A stretch of DNA of 64,000 nucleotides from Bacillota bacterium (GTDB lineage: Bacteria; Bacillota; Clostridia; Lachnospirales; Lachnospiraceae), in contig JAEVYT010000039.1 of the NCBI GenBank assembly GCA_023392615.1, positions 235,729 through 299,728 on the forward strand. Direction: 5' to 3'. This document shows, in pieces, positions 26,924-36,517 of this stretch. Positions within the stretch are counted from its first letter, which is position 1, and each line of letters starts with the position of its first letter. Both the position numbers and the translations under genes were made by a program. The notes under the pieces are model-generated. The model made no database searches. It saw nothing but the letters and a program-made list of their open reading frames with translations, and was not told the DNA's origin.

Positions 26924-26960
26924 ATATAAGTATGTATACACAAAAATATCTAATGAGTAT

Positions 26961-26978
26961 AAGTGTAACGTTACACTT
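26961..26978 (+). promoter_or_regulatory. 18-bp perfect palindrome, likely operator
   Basis: AAGTGTAACGTTACACTT is perfectly self-complementary and lies about 31-48 bases after the predicted transcription start. The central AACGTT and its symmetry resemble operators of LacI-family repressors. The regulator is not in the window. A TGTATACA palindrome stands at about 26934-26941 as well. Confidence 0.6.
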
Positions 26979-27023
26979 TTTCAGCATGGATATATGATGC
27001 CAATTTAGGTTTGGGAGGTCATA

Positions 27024-30000
27024 ATGTTAAATAAATTAGGAATTGACATCGGTTCAACCACAGTCAAAATTGTCATAATGAATGAAAATGGAGAACTTCT
27101 TTTTTCAGATTATGAACGCCACTTCGCTAATATCCAGGAAACATTGGCAAGTTTAATTAAAAAAGCTTCTGATTCGCTGGGAGAGATTACAGTACATCCT
27201 GTTATCACCGGCTCCGGCGGATTAACTATATCAAAGCATCTAGACATTCCTTTCGTCCAAGAGGTTGTTGCGGTATCCACTTCACTACAAGATTATGCTC
27301 CACAGACAGACGTAGCAATTGAGTTAGGTGGTGAAGATGCAAAGATCATATATTTTACGAACGGAATTGATCAACGTATGAACGGTATTTGCGCCGGTGG
27401 TACCGGTTCCTTCATTGATCAGATGGCAAGCTTATTAAAGACAGATGCCGCCGGATTAAATGAATATGCAAAAAATTATCAGGCGATTTATCCAATTGCT
27501 GCCCGTTGTGGTGTTTTTGCAAAAACAGATATTCAACCGTTAATTAATGAAGGTGCTACAAAGCCAGATTTATCTGCATCCATATTCCAAGCGGTTGTTA
27601 ATCAGACAATCAGTGGTCTCGCATGTGGTAAACCAATTCGTGGAAATGTAGCATTTTTAGGAGGTCCACTCCATTTCTTAACCGAATTAAAACAAGCTTT
27701 CATCCGTACATTGAATTTATCAGAAGATGAAATAATATCACCGGAACATTCCCATCTGTTTGCAGCTATCGGTTCTGCAATGAACGCAAAACCGGAGATT
27801 TCAAAAACATTGTCCGAGCTACACGAATTACTTTCAAAGGGCATTGAGATGGATTTTGAAGTACACCGAATGACTCCTCTCTTTAACAATGAAGAAGAAT
27901 ATGAAGAATTTAAAATGAGACATTCCTTACATAGCGTGAAAAAGGGAAATCTAGCCGATTATAAAGGCAACTGTTTCCTTGGAATTGATGCCGGCTCAAC
28001 TACTACAAAGGTTGCATTAGTCGGGGAGGATGGTTCCCTTCTCTATTCCTTTTATAGCAGTAATAACGGCAGTCCGTTAAAAACAGCAATCCGATCCATT
28101 AAGGAAATCTATGATCTTTTGCCAGAGGGTGTCAAAATCGTACGCTCCTGCTCTACTGGTTACGGAGAAGCACTTATCAAGGCAGCCTTGATGCTTGATG
28201 AAGGTGAAGTAGAAACAGTTGCTCACTACCATGCTGCAGCATTCTTTGAACCTGATGTAGATTGTATTCTTGATATCGGTGGACAGGATATGAAATGTAT
28301 TAAAATCAAGAATCAATCCGTAGATAATGTCCTCTTGAATGAAGCCTGTTCCTCAGGCTGCGGTTCCTTTATCGAAACTTTTGCAAAATCTCTAAATTAT
28401 GAAGTTCAGGAATTTGCAAAGGTTGCCCTTTATGCAAAAAATCCGATTGACCTTGGTACCCGTTGTACTGTATTTATGAATTCCAAGGTAAAGCAGGCAC
28501 AAAAGGAAGGTGCAACAGTTGCTGATATATCGTCCGGCCTTGCTTATTCAGTAATTAAGAATGCATTATATAAGGTTATAAAGATTACAAACCCGAAAGA
28601 TCTTGGGAAAAAGATGGTTGTTCAAGGAGGCACCTTCTATAATGATGCCGTACTTCGAAGCTTTGAAATCATATCCGGTTGCACCGCAGTAAGACCTGAT
28701 ATAGCCGGAATTATGGGAGCCTTTGGTGCTGCTTTAATTGCCAGAGAACATTTTGATGGTGAAGACAGCTCAATGCTGACAATCGACCAAATTAATGAGC
28801 TTAAATTTGAAACCACTTTAGCTAGATGCAAACGCTGTACGAACAGTTGCTTATTAACGGTTAACAAATTTACCGGAAATAGACAATTCATCACCGGTAA
28901 TCGATGTGAACGCGGTTTAGGTAAGGAAAAGAATGTAGATAATATTCCAAACCTTTTTGAATACAAATTACAACGCTATTTTGATTACACAAGCCTTACT
29001 GCTGAGGAAGCAAAGCGAGGAGAAGTTGGTATTCCCCGTGTACTTAACATGTATGAGAACTACCCGTTCTGGCATACCTTCTTTACAAAGCTGGGATATC
29101 GTGTGGTACTATCTCCTACCTCTACACATTCCATCTATGAGATGGGTATCGAGTCAATTCCAAGTGAGTCAGAATGTTACCCTGCAAAGCTTGCACACGG
29201 ACATATCAAATGGCTGATTGATAAGGGAATCAATTATATCTTCTATCCAAGCATACCTTATGAGCGAAAGGAAGTAGATGGTTCAAATAACCACTTTAAC
29301 TGCCCGATAGTTACCTCTTATCCGGAAAACATTAAAAATAACGTTGAAGAACTCAGAGACTCAAAGATTAAATTTGAGAATCCCTTTATGTCATTTGAAA
29401 GCAGCGACATTTTATACAACCGCTTACATGAATTATTCGTTGGTAAATCCGATATCAGTACCTCTGAATTAAAAGAGGCATTTAACAGTGCATGGAAAGA
29501 GTTAAGCACTGCAAGACAGGATATGAGGAAAAAAGGTGAGGAAACCATGGCATATCTACGTGCCTCCGGCCGTAAAGGCATCGTGCTTGCCGGTCGTCCT
29601 TATCATATTGATCCCGAGATTCACCACGGTATACCGGAATTGATTAATTCCTATGGTGTTGCTGTACTAACCGAGGATTCCATATCTCACCTTGGCGAAA
29701 TTGACCGCCCTACGATTGTTATTGATCAATGGATGTATCATTCTAGATTATATGCTGCTGCCTCTTATGTACGCACACAGCCGAATCTTGAATTAATACA
29801 ATTAAATTCCTTTGGTTGCGGACTGGATGCTGTCACAACCGATCAGGTAAACGATATTTTATCAAAATCCGGTAAGATATATACAGTATTAAAAATAGAC
29901 GAAGTAAATAACCTAGGTGCTGCAAGAATACGTATCAGATCACTTTTATCAGCTGTACGTGAACGAGAAACAAAGCATATCGAATCACATCAGGCATCCT

Positions 30001-31244
30001 CAGCTCACCATAGAGTAATTTTTACCGAAGAGATGAGAGAAACCTACACGATACTGGCACCTCAGATGTCTCCGATTCATTTTGATTTATTACAGCCTGC
30101 TTTAAGAAGCGGTGGCTATAACGTTGTTGTTCTGCCAAATGATAACCGTCATGCGGTGGATGTAGGTCTGCAGTATGTAAATAACGATGCATGTTTTCCT
30201 TCCCTTATGGTTGTCGGTCAAATTATGGACGCTCTATTATCCGGAAAATACGACTTAAATAAAGTTGCGGTTATGATCACACAAACGGGTGGCGGTTGCC
30301 GCGCTACCAACTATATCGGATTCATCCGAAGAGCATTAGAAAAGGCAGGCATGCCTCAGATTCCGGTCGTTTCTCTCAGTGCTTCAGGTCTAGAGAAAAA
30401 CCCTGGTCTTAAAATTACACCAAAGCTTCTTATGAGAGCCATGCAGGCATTAGTATACGGTGACGTGTTTATGAGAGTTCTTTACCGAACCAGACCTTAT
30501 GAAAAGGTAGCCGGTTCCGCAAATGAGCTTCATGATAAATGGCGTTCAAAGTGTATCGAGAGCCTAAAAACAGGTAAGTGGGGCGAATACAAACGCAATC
30601 TTCGTGGTATAGTTGATGATTTTGATAATCTCCCTCTTCATGAAGATTTAAAGAAGCCAAGAGTTGGTATTGTTGGTGAAATATTAGTTAAATTCCTTCC
30701 TGCTGCGAACAACTATTTGGTAGAACTACTTGAAGCAGAAGGTGCAGAAGCCGTTTGCCCAGACTTAATTGACTTCTTCTTGTACAGTGCTTACAACAGC
30801 AACTTTAAAGCCAGATACCTCGGCAAGAAAAAATCAAGCGCACATATTAGCAATACGATTATCTGGGCACTGGAACAGCTTCGTAATCCGGCCAAAAAAG
30901 CGTTAGCTAAGAGTAAACGCTTTACCCCTCCGGTTCCAATTAAAGACCTTGCAGAATATGCTGAACCGGTAGTATCCACGGGTAACCAGACCGGCGAGGG
31001 TTGGTTCTTAACCGGTGAAATGCTTGAATTGATTCATAGTGGAGTAAATAATATTGTATGTACTCAACCTTTTGCATGCTTACCGAACCACATCGTTGGA
31101 AAGGGTGTAATCAAAGAATTACGCAAACAACATCCCGAGGCCAATATCGTAGCAGTAGACTATGACCCAGGTGCCAGTGAAGTAAATCAGTTAAACAGAA
31201 TTAAATTAATGCTTTCCACTGCAGTAAAAAATATGAATAAGTAA
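27024..31244 (+). CDS. 2-hydroxyacyl-CoA dehydratase activase-related fusion protein
   Basis: A 1406-residue protein of the BadF/BcrA activase superfamily. Two ASKHA ATPase domains in tandem begin at LGIDIGSTTVKIV (residue 5) and LGIDAGSTTTKVAL (about 318). Each has a Cys/Gly loop, CAGGTGSF (about 123) and CSSGCGSF (about 443), where the 4Fe-4S cluster of activases is bound, and RCGVFAKTDIQ or RCTVFMNSKVKQ. From about 600 a CoA-enzyme-activase/DUF2229 region follows (RCKRCTNSC), then a C-terminal part with Gly/Cys motifs such as TQTGGGCRATNYIGF. Known relatives inject an electron with ATP hydrolysis into dehydratases in anaerobes; the substrate here is unknown and no dehydratase lies nearby. 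The start follows GGGAGG. Monocistronic. Confidence 0.88.
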   Translation: MLNKLGIDIGSTTVKIVIMNENGELLFSDYERHFANIQETLASLIKKASDSLGEITVHPVITGSGGLTISKHLDIPFVQEVVAVSTSLQDYAPQTDVAIELGGEDAKIIYFTNGIDQRMNGICAGGTGSFIDQMASLLKTDAAGLNEYAKNYQAIYPIAARCGVFAKTDIQPLINEGATKPDLSASIFQAVVNQTISGLACGKPIRGNVAFLGGPLHFLTELKQAFIRTLNLSEDEIISPEHSHLFAAIGSAMNAKPEISKTLSELHELLSKGIEMDFEVHRMTPLFNNEEEYEEFKMRHSLHSVKKGNLADYKGNCFLGIDAGSTTTKVALVGEDGSLLYSFYSSNNGSPLKTAIRSIKEIYDLLPEGVKIVRSCSTGYGEALIKAALMLDEGEVETVAHYHAAAFFEPDVDCILDIGGQDMKCIKIKNQSVDNVLLNEACSSGCGSFIETFAKSLNYEVQEFAKVALYAKNPIDLGTRCTVFMNSKVKQAQKEGATVADISSGLAYSVIKNALYKVIKITNPKDLGKKMVVQGGTFYNDAVLRSFEIISGCTAVRPDIAGIMGAFGAALIAREHFDGEDSSMLTIDQINELKFETTLARCKRCTNSCLLTVNKFTGNRQFITGNRCERGLGKEKNVDNIPNLFEYKLQRYFDYTSLTAEEAKRGEVGIPRVLNMYENYPFWHTFFTKLGYRVVLSPTSTHSIYEMGIESIPSESECYPAKLAHGHIKWLIDKGINYIFYPSIPYERKEVDGSNNHFNCPIVTSYPENIKNNVEELRDSKIKFENPFMSFESSDILYNRLHELFVGKSDISTSELKEAFNSAWKELSTARQDMRKKGEETMAYLRASGRKGIVLAGRPYHIDPEIHHGIPELINSYGVAVLTEDSISHLGEIDRPTIVIDQWMYHSRLYAAASYVRTQPNLELIQLNSFGCGLDAVTTDQVNDILSKSGKIYTVLKIDEVNNLGAARIRIRSLLSAVRERETKHIESHQASSAHHRVIFTEEMRETYTILAPQMSPIHFDLLQPALRSGGYNVVVLPNDNRHAVDVGLQYVNNDACFPSLMVVGQIMDALLSGKYDLNKVAVMITQTGGGCRATNYIGFIRRALEKAGMPQIPVVSLSASGLEKNPGLKITPKLLMRAMQALVYGDVFMRVLYRTRPYEKVAGSANELHDKWRSKCIESLKTGKWGEYKRNLRGIVDDFDNLPLHEDLKKPRVGIVGEILVKFLPAANNYLVELLEAEGAEAVCPDLIDFFLYSAYNSNFKARYLGKKKSSAHISNTIIWALEQLRNPAKKALAKSKRFTPPVPIKDLAEYAEPVVSTGNQTGEGWFLTGEMLELIHSGVNNIVCTQPFACLPNHIVGKGVIKELRKQHPEANIVAVDYDPGASEVNQLNRIKLMLSTAVKNMNK

Positions 31245-31271
31245 TTAGAAGTCATTCTATTATAATTTGTG

Positions 31272-31345
31272 CAGGGTAGATACAATATGACGCGACAGAA
31301 ACCCCCGTCCTCATCGTTTTGGTGATGAAACTTGTATCTACCCTG
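31272..31345 (+). ncRNA. Structured element with 14-bp terminal stem
   Basis: CAGGGTAGATACAA (31272-31285) is the exact reverse complement of 31332-31345. The 46-base interior holds a second hairpin (TCATC-GATGA, near 31310-31327) and an unpaired stretch ACAGAAACCCCCGTCC. There is no U-run behind the outer stem. It lies between the activase stop and the CPBP gene. It could be a terminator, a 3' processing element or a regulatory RNA; I recognise no known family. Confidence 0.45.
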
Positions 31346-31408
31346 TAAGTGATTCTATGAGTTATATTGTTTATAAATAAATATAAATTAACAAGGGGGA
31401 TTGTTTAT

Positions 31409-32374
31409 ATGTTTAAAAATCGTAATGGTCAATTGCGATCCGGATGGAAAATCACAATTATGATGCTCATCACTATAGTTCTGGTTATGATAAGCGGAGT
31501 AATCGTTTACATGATTCAAGCAATTCGATCTATTTCACAAGCAACAGTTGATGGTTCGGTCAATATGGATAAGCTTACCAATTTAATTAAATCAGACTAT
31601 ACCTCACAGATGATTACCATGGGATTACAAGAAATCTTGTTTATCCTAGTTCCACTTATTATATGGCGATTCTTCATCAAACGCCCACTTTCTAATATGG
31701 GTCTTACCTCAATAAAGAAGAATTACAAGGATTTAATTGTAGGGTTACTGTTTGGTATCGTGTCCATCAGTTTCGTATTTGTATTGCTTATCTTAACCGG
31801 GAATGCAAAAGTAGCTACTTGGGCTCCTAGTTTTTCAGTGGAACAGCTTATTTATATTCCCATCTTTATCTCAGTTGGGTTTGCAGAAGAGATTTTTACC
31901 CGTGGATATATAATGAGCACTCTTCGCCAAACCCGAAGTGCTACTGTAGCTGTGCTGGTATCCTCAGTTATATTTGCATTAATGCATGGTATGAATACCG
32001 GAGTAAGCCCGTTAGCTTATCTGAATCTCGCTTTAGTCGGCATCCTATTTGCCCTTATGTATCTAAAATCAGGTAATATATGGATGTGCATCGGTTATCA
32101 TATTACCTGGAATTATTTCCAAGGTAATATATATGGATTTAAAGTGAGTGGCGAAACAACAAAAGGAATCCTAACAACCGATTACCCTGGTAATAATTTA
32201 TTCAATGGTGGGGCGTTCGGACCCGAAGGGGGTTTATTTGTTACGGTAATCATTCTTTTGGGAGTTTTCTTTGTTTTACGATATTACAGAAACTGTTCGT
32301 TTGATTTCATCGCTTCAGATAAAATTGTTAATAAGCGCGAATTAGCAGCAGCCGAATCAACGCTTACAAAATAA
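31409..32374 (+). CDS. CPBP family intramembrane metalloprotease
   Basis: A 321-residue membrane protein with about eight helices and the three CPBP (Abi/Rce1-like) motifs: FAEEIFTRGYIMSTLRQ (EExxxR, near residue 155), FALMHGMNTG and GYHITWNYFQG. The two Glu residues and the two His residues are the expected metal ligands. These enzymes act inside membranes, for example in bacteriocin self-protection or peptide processing. The ATG at 31409 follows AAGGGGGATTGTTTAT; an upstream frame is not family-like. The substrate is unknown. Confidence 0.9.
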   Translation: MFKNRNGQLRSGWKITIMMLITIVLVMISGVIVYMIQAIRSISQATVDGSVNMDKLTNLIKSDYTSQMITMGLQEILFILVPLIIWRFFIKRPLSNMGLTSIKKNYKDLIVGLLFGIVSISFVFVLLILTGNAKVATWAPSFSVEQLIYIPIFISVGFAEEIFTRGYIMSTLRQTRSATVAVLVSSVIFALMHGMNTGVSPLAYLNLALVGILFALMYLKSGNIWMCIGYHITWNYFQGNIYGFKVSGETTKGILTTDYPGNNLFNGGAFGPEGGLFVTVIILLGVFFVLRYYRNCSFDFIASDKIVNKRELAAAESTLTK

Positions 32375-32470
32375 ACATACATATAAATATTAATGTACAG
32401 GAACAAGATTACTTATTAAAACTTCTTGTTCACTCACATGAATGATAACTAATAGAAGATCCATATCTAA

Positions 32471-32533
32471 CCAAAATGATAACCGTTGTAAAGTTTAATT
32501 ATTACATTAACTCTACAACGGTTATCATTTTGG
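32471..32533. terminator. Bidirectional hairpin between convergent genes
   Basis: CCAAAATGATAACCGTTGTA (32471-32490) is exactly complementary to 32514-32533, a 20-bp perfect stem with a 23-base loop. It lies between the CPBP stop and the permease stop. The stem has no long U-run on either side. Confidence 0.75.
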
Positions 32534-32565
32534 ATATTCAGTTTTATGCTATGAATTACCACGAT

Positions 32566-34029
32566 TTATTTTTTCTTATTACAGCCACAGCTATCCTCTT
32601 CTGAAGAACCATTATTATTTTCCCCATTCGTTAACTCCTCAGAAAATTCAGTGGAAAATCTTTCACGAAACTTTATTGCTTTCTTTGACTTTTCACTCTT
32701 CTGTGTTTTTCCCATCATCTTCATGATAAAATATATCACTCCAAATATTATTGTTATTATAATTCCTGCGATTAAGCCCGATGCCTGTCCTGAGATAAAA
32801 GGCATGCTTGCTATAATTACAATAAGACTAATTAACGCAATCCATGATGTATACGGATAACCGGGCATCTGGCAATGTCCATTCGGCGGACATCCATTAC
32901 TCTTTCGAAAACGAATATGGGTAGCAACGATGGCTGCATACGTAAGAAGCGTGGCAAATCCACCTGAACTAATAAGAAATAGATACGCATTGGGAAATAA
33001 TAGTCCAAGTCCCAATCCTACCAGCATAGCTACACCTGAAAATATAATACCTCGATAAGGAATATCTTTATTATCTTTAACCCATTTCGGTGCATTTCCA
33101 TCATCCGCTATCGATCTCATCATACGTCCAAGCCCAAACATTGACGCCAACATTGTAGACAGAATTGCAGATACTAATACAAAATTTATAATCTGACCCG
33201 CCCAACTCATGCCCCAACGGCTTAGCGCTGCTACCATCGGACTCACATCTGTAGTTACCTGAGATGTTGGTATCAGCGGAAGTAAAACAGCTGCAGATAA
33301 AATATATAATCCAACTAAACTGATAACTGTATAAGTAATAGCTCTTGGAATTGTTCGATGTGGATCCTTTGCTTCTGAAGCAGCAAGACCGATAATTTCA
33401 AATCCGGCGTAGGAAAAGATAATAATCAACATACTTCCTGCTATACTTTTAACACCACCCGGCATCAAAGATTCTGTTGCCAACGCTCCACGACCTATTG
33501 CTCCGTGATTACCGATGGCACCCACTATAAGTAAAAAGGCAAGTAAAATAAATGCTACTACTGCAAGCACTTTGACTAGGGATAAGCTGCTTTCTAATTT
33601 ACTAAGTTTATCTGCTCCCAACAGATTAAGAAGCGTTACCGCGACGATAATTACCGTTCCCATAAATGGAATTGAAATACGTGGAAACCATTCTTTAATA
33701 AGAATTGATGCAGCTGTTGCTTCACTGGACATTGCAAATATCATTCCAATCCAATATACCCAACCAACTACAAATCCGGCTCCTGGTCCGAATACTTTTG
33801 CTGTAAAGCTATAGAACGAACCGGATTTTGGATTAGCTACCGTCATCTCAGATAATGCAAACAGAATAAAGTAAACCAAAACACCACCTAAAATGTATGA
33901 TATCACGATAGCCGGACCTGCCGCTTTTACTGCAACCGCAGAACCCAGAAAAAAAGAACCTCCAATTACACACCCCAAAGCCATCATGGTAAGATGCCAA
34001 GCCGACAAGCCTTTTTCATGCTTTTCCAT
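32566..34029 (-). CDS. Amino-acid permease (APC superfamily)
   Basis: A 487-residue secondary transporter with 12 predicted helices. The first helix shows MALGCVIGGSFFLGSAVAVK with the broken-helix Gly signature of the family, and MAKDPHRTIPRAITYT-like ASEAKDPHRTIPRAITYTVI is the conserved loop of the GABA/basic-amino-acid permease branch. The C terminus ends CGCNKKK, with a short cytoplasmic tail. The ATG follows GGAGGACACAAT. The 392-base gap upstream gives its own promoter. Substrate cannot be read. Confidence 0.9.
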   Translation of the reverse strand: MEKHEKGLSAWHLTMMALGCVIGGSFFLGSAVAVKAAGPAIVISYILGGVLVYFILFALSEMTVANPKSGSFYSFTAKVFGPGAGFVVGWVYWIGMIFAMSSEATAASILIKEWFPRISIPFMGTVIIVAVTLLNLLGADKLSKLESSLSLVKVLAVVAFILLAFLLIVGAIGNHGAIGRGALATESLMPGGVKSIAGSMLIIIFSYAGFEIIGLAASEAKDPHRTIPRAITYTVISLVGLYILSAAVLLPLIPTSQVTTDVSPMVAALSRWGMSWAGQIINFVLVSAILSTMLASMFGLGRMMRSIADDGNAPKWVKDNKDIPYRGIIFSGVAMLVGLGLGLLFPNAYLFLISSGGFATLLTYAAIVATHIRFRKSNGCPPNGHCQMPGYPYTSWIALISLIVIIASMPFISGQASGLIAGIIITIIFGVIYFIMKMMGKTQKSEKSKKAIKFRERFSTEFSEELTNGENNNGSSEEDSCGCNKKK

Positions 34030-34341
34030 ATTGTGTCCTCCAAGCTATATTTTCTATAAACCATAAGAAACATATCAGTAAATTTCATAATATCCAAAGA
34101 TACGGATATTATATAAATAATGTAATTAAAAGCTTTATTAACGTTATTATTCCTTGATTTATAAATTAAATACTGCTTGTGTACTGCTATATTATGACAA
34201 CTATTTATGATAGTATAAAATACTAGGATTCATCAAAACTAGCATATCTAATAAAAAGTACAAATGCTCATCTAATTTAGCAACGTAAAAAAATCAGATC
34301 TTATTCAATACAATTTTTGTAATCAATTTAAATAACATTCA
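34030..34341. other. AT-rich gap upstream of the permease
   Basis: No open frame is supported. An inverted repeat ATAATATCC...GGATATTAT (34087-34112) about 60 bases upstream of the permease start could be an operator or 5' leader hairpin. The rest is featureless AT-rich sequence. Confidence 0.4.
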
Positions 34342-34379
34342 AATAGAGAGTGTGGAATTAAAATTCCACACTCTCTATT
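34342..34379 (-). terminator. Hairpin terminator of the ung-hisF operon
   Basis: Arms of 18 bases, AATAGAGAGTGTGGAATT and its exact complement, separated by two A residues. It lies 43 bases beyond the ung stop. Confidence 0.8.
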
Positions 34380-34421
34380 AACATATCATTATGAATAAAT
34401 TTCGAAAAATTATTTTACTTA

Positions 34422-35090
34422 TTAATCAATCTGCCAGTCAATCGGCTCGATTCCATTCTCTTTCAGGAATTCATTCACCTTACTAAAATGCTTACAACCG
34501 AAAAATCCTCGATAAGCTGACAATGGACTCGGATGTGGTGCTTCTAAGATCAGATGTTTTGAATTGGTCAACATGGACTTCTTCATCTGTGCGGGTTTGC
34601 CCCATAGTAAGAACACAACCGGACGATCCTGTGCATTAACAGCCTGGATTACCGCATCGGTAAACTTTTCCCACCCTTTGCCTTGGTGGGAATTCGCCTG
34701 ATGAGCACGCACTGTTAGTACTGTATTCAATAACAGGATGCCTTGTCTGGCCCACTTTTCCAAGTAGCCATGATTTGGTATGTAGCACCCAACATCCTGA
34801 TTCAATTCCTTATATATGTTTACCAACGAAGGTGGAATGTCCACCTGTGGCTTTACAGAAAAGCATAATCCATGTGCCTGACCTTCATTATGGTAGGGAT
34901 CTTGGCCAAGTATCACTACTTTTACCTGACTTAACGGTGTGAAGTGAAAGGCATTAAAGATATCATCTGAACTTGGATATACCATAGTATGCCCATATTC
35001 CGATTTAACAAATTGATAAAGCTCCGTATAATATGGCTTTTTAAATTCTTCGCCTATTGACGTAAGCCAATCATTATTGATTTCGCTCAA
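34422..35090 (-). CDS. ung: Uracil-DNA glycosylase
   Basis: A 222-residue DNA repair enzyme that removes uracil from DNA. Family motifs are GQDPYHNEGQAHGLCFSV (catalytic Asp, about residue 60), LLNTVLTVRAHQANSH and HPSPLSAYRGFFGCKHFS (about residue 185). The start is TTG at 35090, seven bases after GAGGATATAAC; no ATG is close. It is 19 bases after hisF. Confidence 0.95.
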   Translation of the reverse strand: MSEINNDWLTSIGEEFKKPYYTELYQFVKSEYGHTMVYPSSDDIFNAFHFTPLSQVKVVILGQDPYHNEGQAHGLCFSVKPQVDIPPSLVNIYKELNQDVGCYIPNHGYLEKWARQGILLLNTVLTVRAHQANSHQGKGWEKFTDAVIQAVNAQDRPVVFLLWGKPAQMKKSMLTNSKHLILEAPHPSPLSAYRGFFGCKHFSKVNEFLKENGIEPIDWQID

Positions 35091-35108
35091 GTTATATCCT
35101 CATTTCAT

Positions 35109-35870
35109 TTAAATTCTAACGCTGACTCCCTTACCGCTAAGATAATGTTTTAAATCCATGATTTCCATCTCTTTATAATGGAATAAGGAAGCAGCTAAAG
35201 CTGCGTCTGCTCTTCCTTCCGTTAAAGCATCATAAAAATGCTCCATCGTTCCTGCTCCACCTGACGCGATAACCGGAACCGGTACATTTTCTGATATTAC
35301 TCTTGTCAAATCCAGATCATATCCATCCTTTGTACCATCACAGTCCATACTAGTAAGAAGAATTTCTCCAGCGCCTAATTCACAAGCCTTCATCGCCCAT
35401 TCAACGGCATCTATTCCCATATCAACACGTCCACCGTTCTTATATATGTTCCAACCGGTGCCATCCGCTCTACGCTTCGCATCAATTGCAAGTACCACAC
35501 ATTGGCTACCGAATTTATCGGCTGCTTCACTGATTAAAGTCGGATTTAGGATGGCTGCAGTATTTACAGCTATCTTATCCGCTCCTTCTCTTAAAATCAA
35601 TTTAAAATCATCCACCGTTCGGATTCCTCCACCTACTGTGAAAGGTATAAATACGGTTTCTGCTACTCTACGTACCATATCTAACTTAATGGTCCTGGCA
35701 TCTGATGAAGCTGTGATATCTAAAAATACTAGTTCATCGGCGCCAGCCTTGTCATAAGCAGCACCAACTTCAACAGGATCTCCCGCATCTCGCAAATTAA
35801 CAAAATTAATTCCTTTTACGACGCGACCATTATGTACATCCAAACACGGAATAATTCTTTTTGTAAACAT
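35109..35870 (-). CDS. hisF: Imidazole glycerol phosphate synthase, cyclase subunit
   Basis: A 253-residue TIM-barrel enzyme that with HisH makes imidazole-glycerol phosphate and AICAR in histidine synthesis. It shows TKRIIPCLDVHNGRVVKGIN (catalytic Asp11), FVPFTVGGGIRT-like IPFTVGGGIRT, VLAIDAKRRADGTGWNIY (Asp130) and MDCDGTKDGYDLDLT. The ATG at 35870 is preceded by GGAGGGTAC and decides this start over 35891. hisH lies 41 bases upstream. Confidence 0.95.
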   Translation of the reverse strand: MFTKRIIPCLDVHNGRVVKGINFVNLRDAGDPVEVGAAYDKAGADELVFLDITASSDARTIKLDMVRRVAETVFIPFTVGGGIRTVDDFKLILREGADKIAVNTAAILNPTLISEAADKFGSQCVVLAIDAKRRADGTGWNIYKNGGRVDMGIDAVEWAMKACELGAGEILLTSMDCDGTKDGYDLDLTRVISENVPVPVIASGGAGTMEHFYDALTEGRADAALAASLFHYKEMEIMDLKHYLSGKGVSVRI

Positions 35871-35911
35871 GTACCCTCCATTCTTACGCATATCTGCGTA
35901 TCCATTCCAAA

Positions 35912-36517
35912 TTATAAAGCAGCAAAGTTCTTCAGTATTGTAAGTCCAATATCACCGCTCTTCTCAGGATGAAATTGACATGCATATACATTATCTTTTT
36001 CCACAGATGCATGGATCAATGTACTGTAGTGTGTCGTTGCAGTAACATCTGCATCGTCTTTGGCTTTTAAATAATAGGAATGTACAAAATATACATAAGA
36101 TCCATCCGGAATTCCTTTAAATAAGGTTGACTCCGGACTAAACGAGAGGGAGTTCCATCCCATATGAGGTATTTTTAATCCTTCACAATCAGGAATTCGT
36201 AGTATGTCACCCTTGATAATGGACAATCCCTCTACCCCTTCGCTTTCGTCACTTCGTTCAAAAAGAAGTTGAAGACCTAAGCAAATACCAAGAAATGGTG
36301 TTCCATTGGAGACTACCTCCTTAATTGTATCAACTAATTGATAATGATGTAGTTTATTCATCGCATCACCAAAGCTTCCAACACCGGGAAGGATAACCTT
36401 ATCAGCATTCAGAATCTGTTCTTTATCTCTGGTTATTACCGCTTCTTCTCCTAAGTGAATTAAAGCTTTTTCAACACTTTTTAAATTACCTGCATCATAA
36501 TCAATTATTGCTATCAT
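35912..36517 (-). CDS. hisH: Imidazole glycerol phosphate synthase, glutamine amidotransferase subunit
   Basis: A 201-residue class I glutamine amidotransferase that supplies ammonia to HisF. Catalytic Cys is in GICLGLQLLFE (about residue 80) and His/Glu in ACQFHPEKSG near the C terminus. The start is inside the preceding gene: 17 bases overlap with the zinc-ribbon gene, so translation may be coupled. The other histidine genes are not in this window. Confidence 0.95.
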   Translation of the reverse strand: MIAIIDYDAGNLKSVEKALIHLGEEAVITRDKEQILNADKVILPGVGSFGDAMNKLHHYQLVDTIKEVVSNGTPFLGICLGLQLLFERSDESEGVEGLSIIKGDILRIPDCEGLKIPHMGWNSLSFSPESTLFKGIPDGSYVYFVHSYYLKAKDDADVTATTHYSTLIHASVEKDNVYACQFHPEKSGDIGLTILKNFAAL

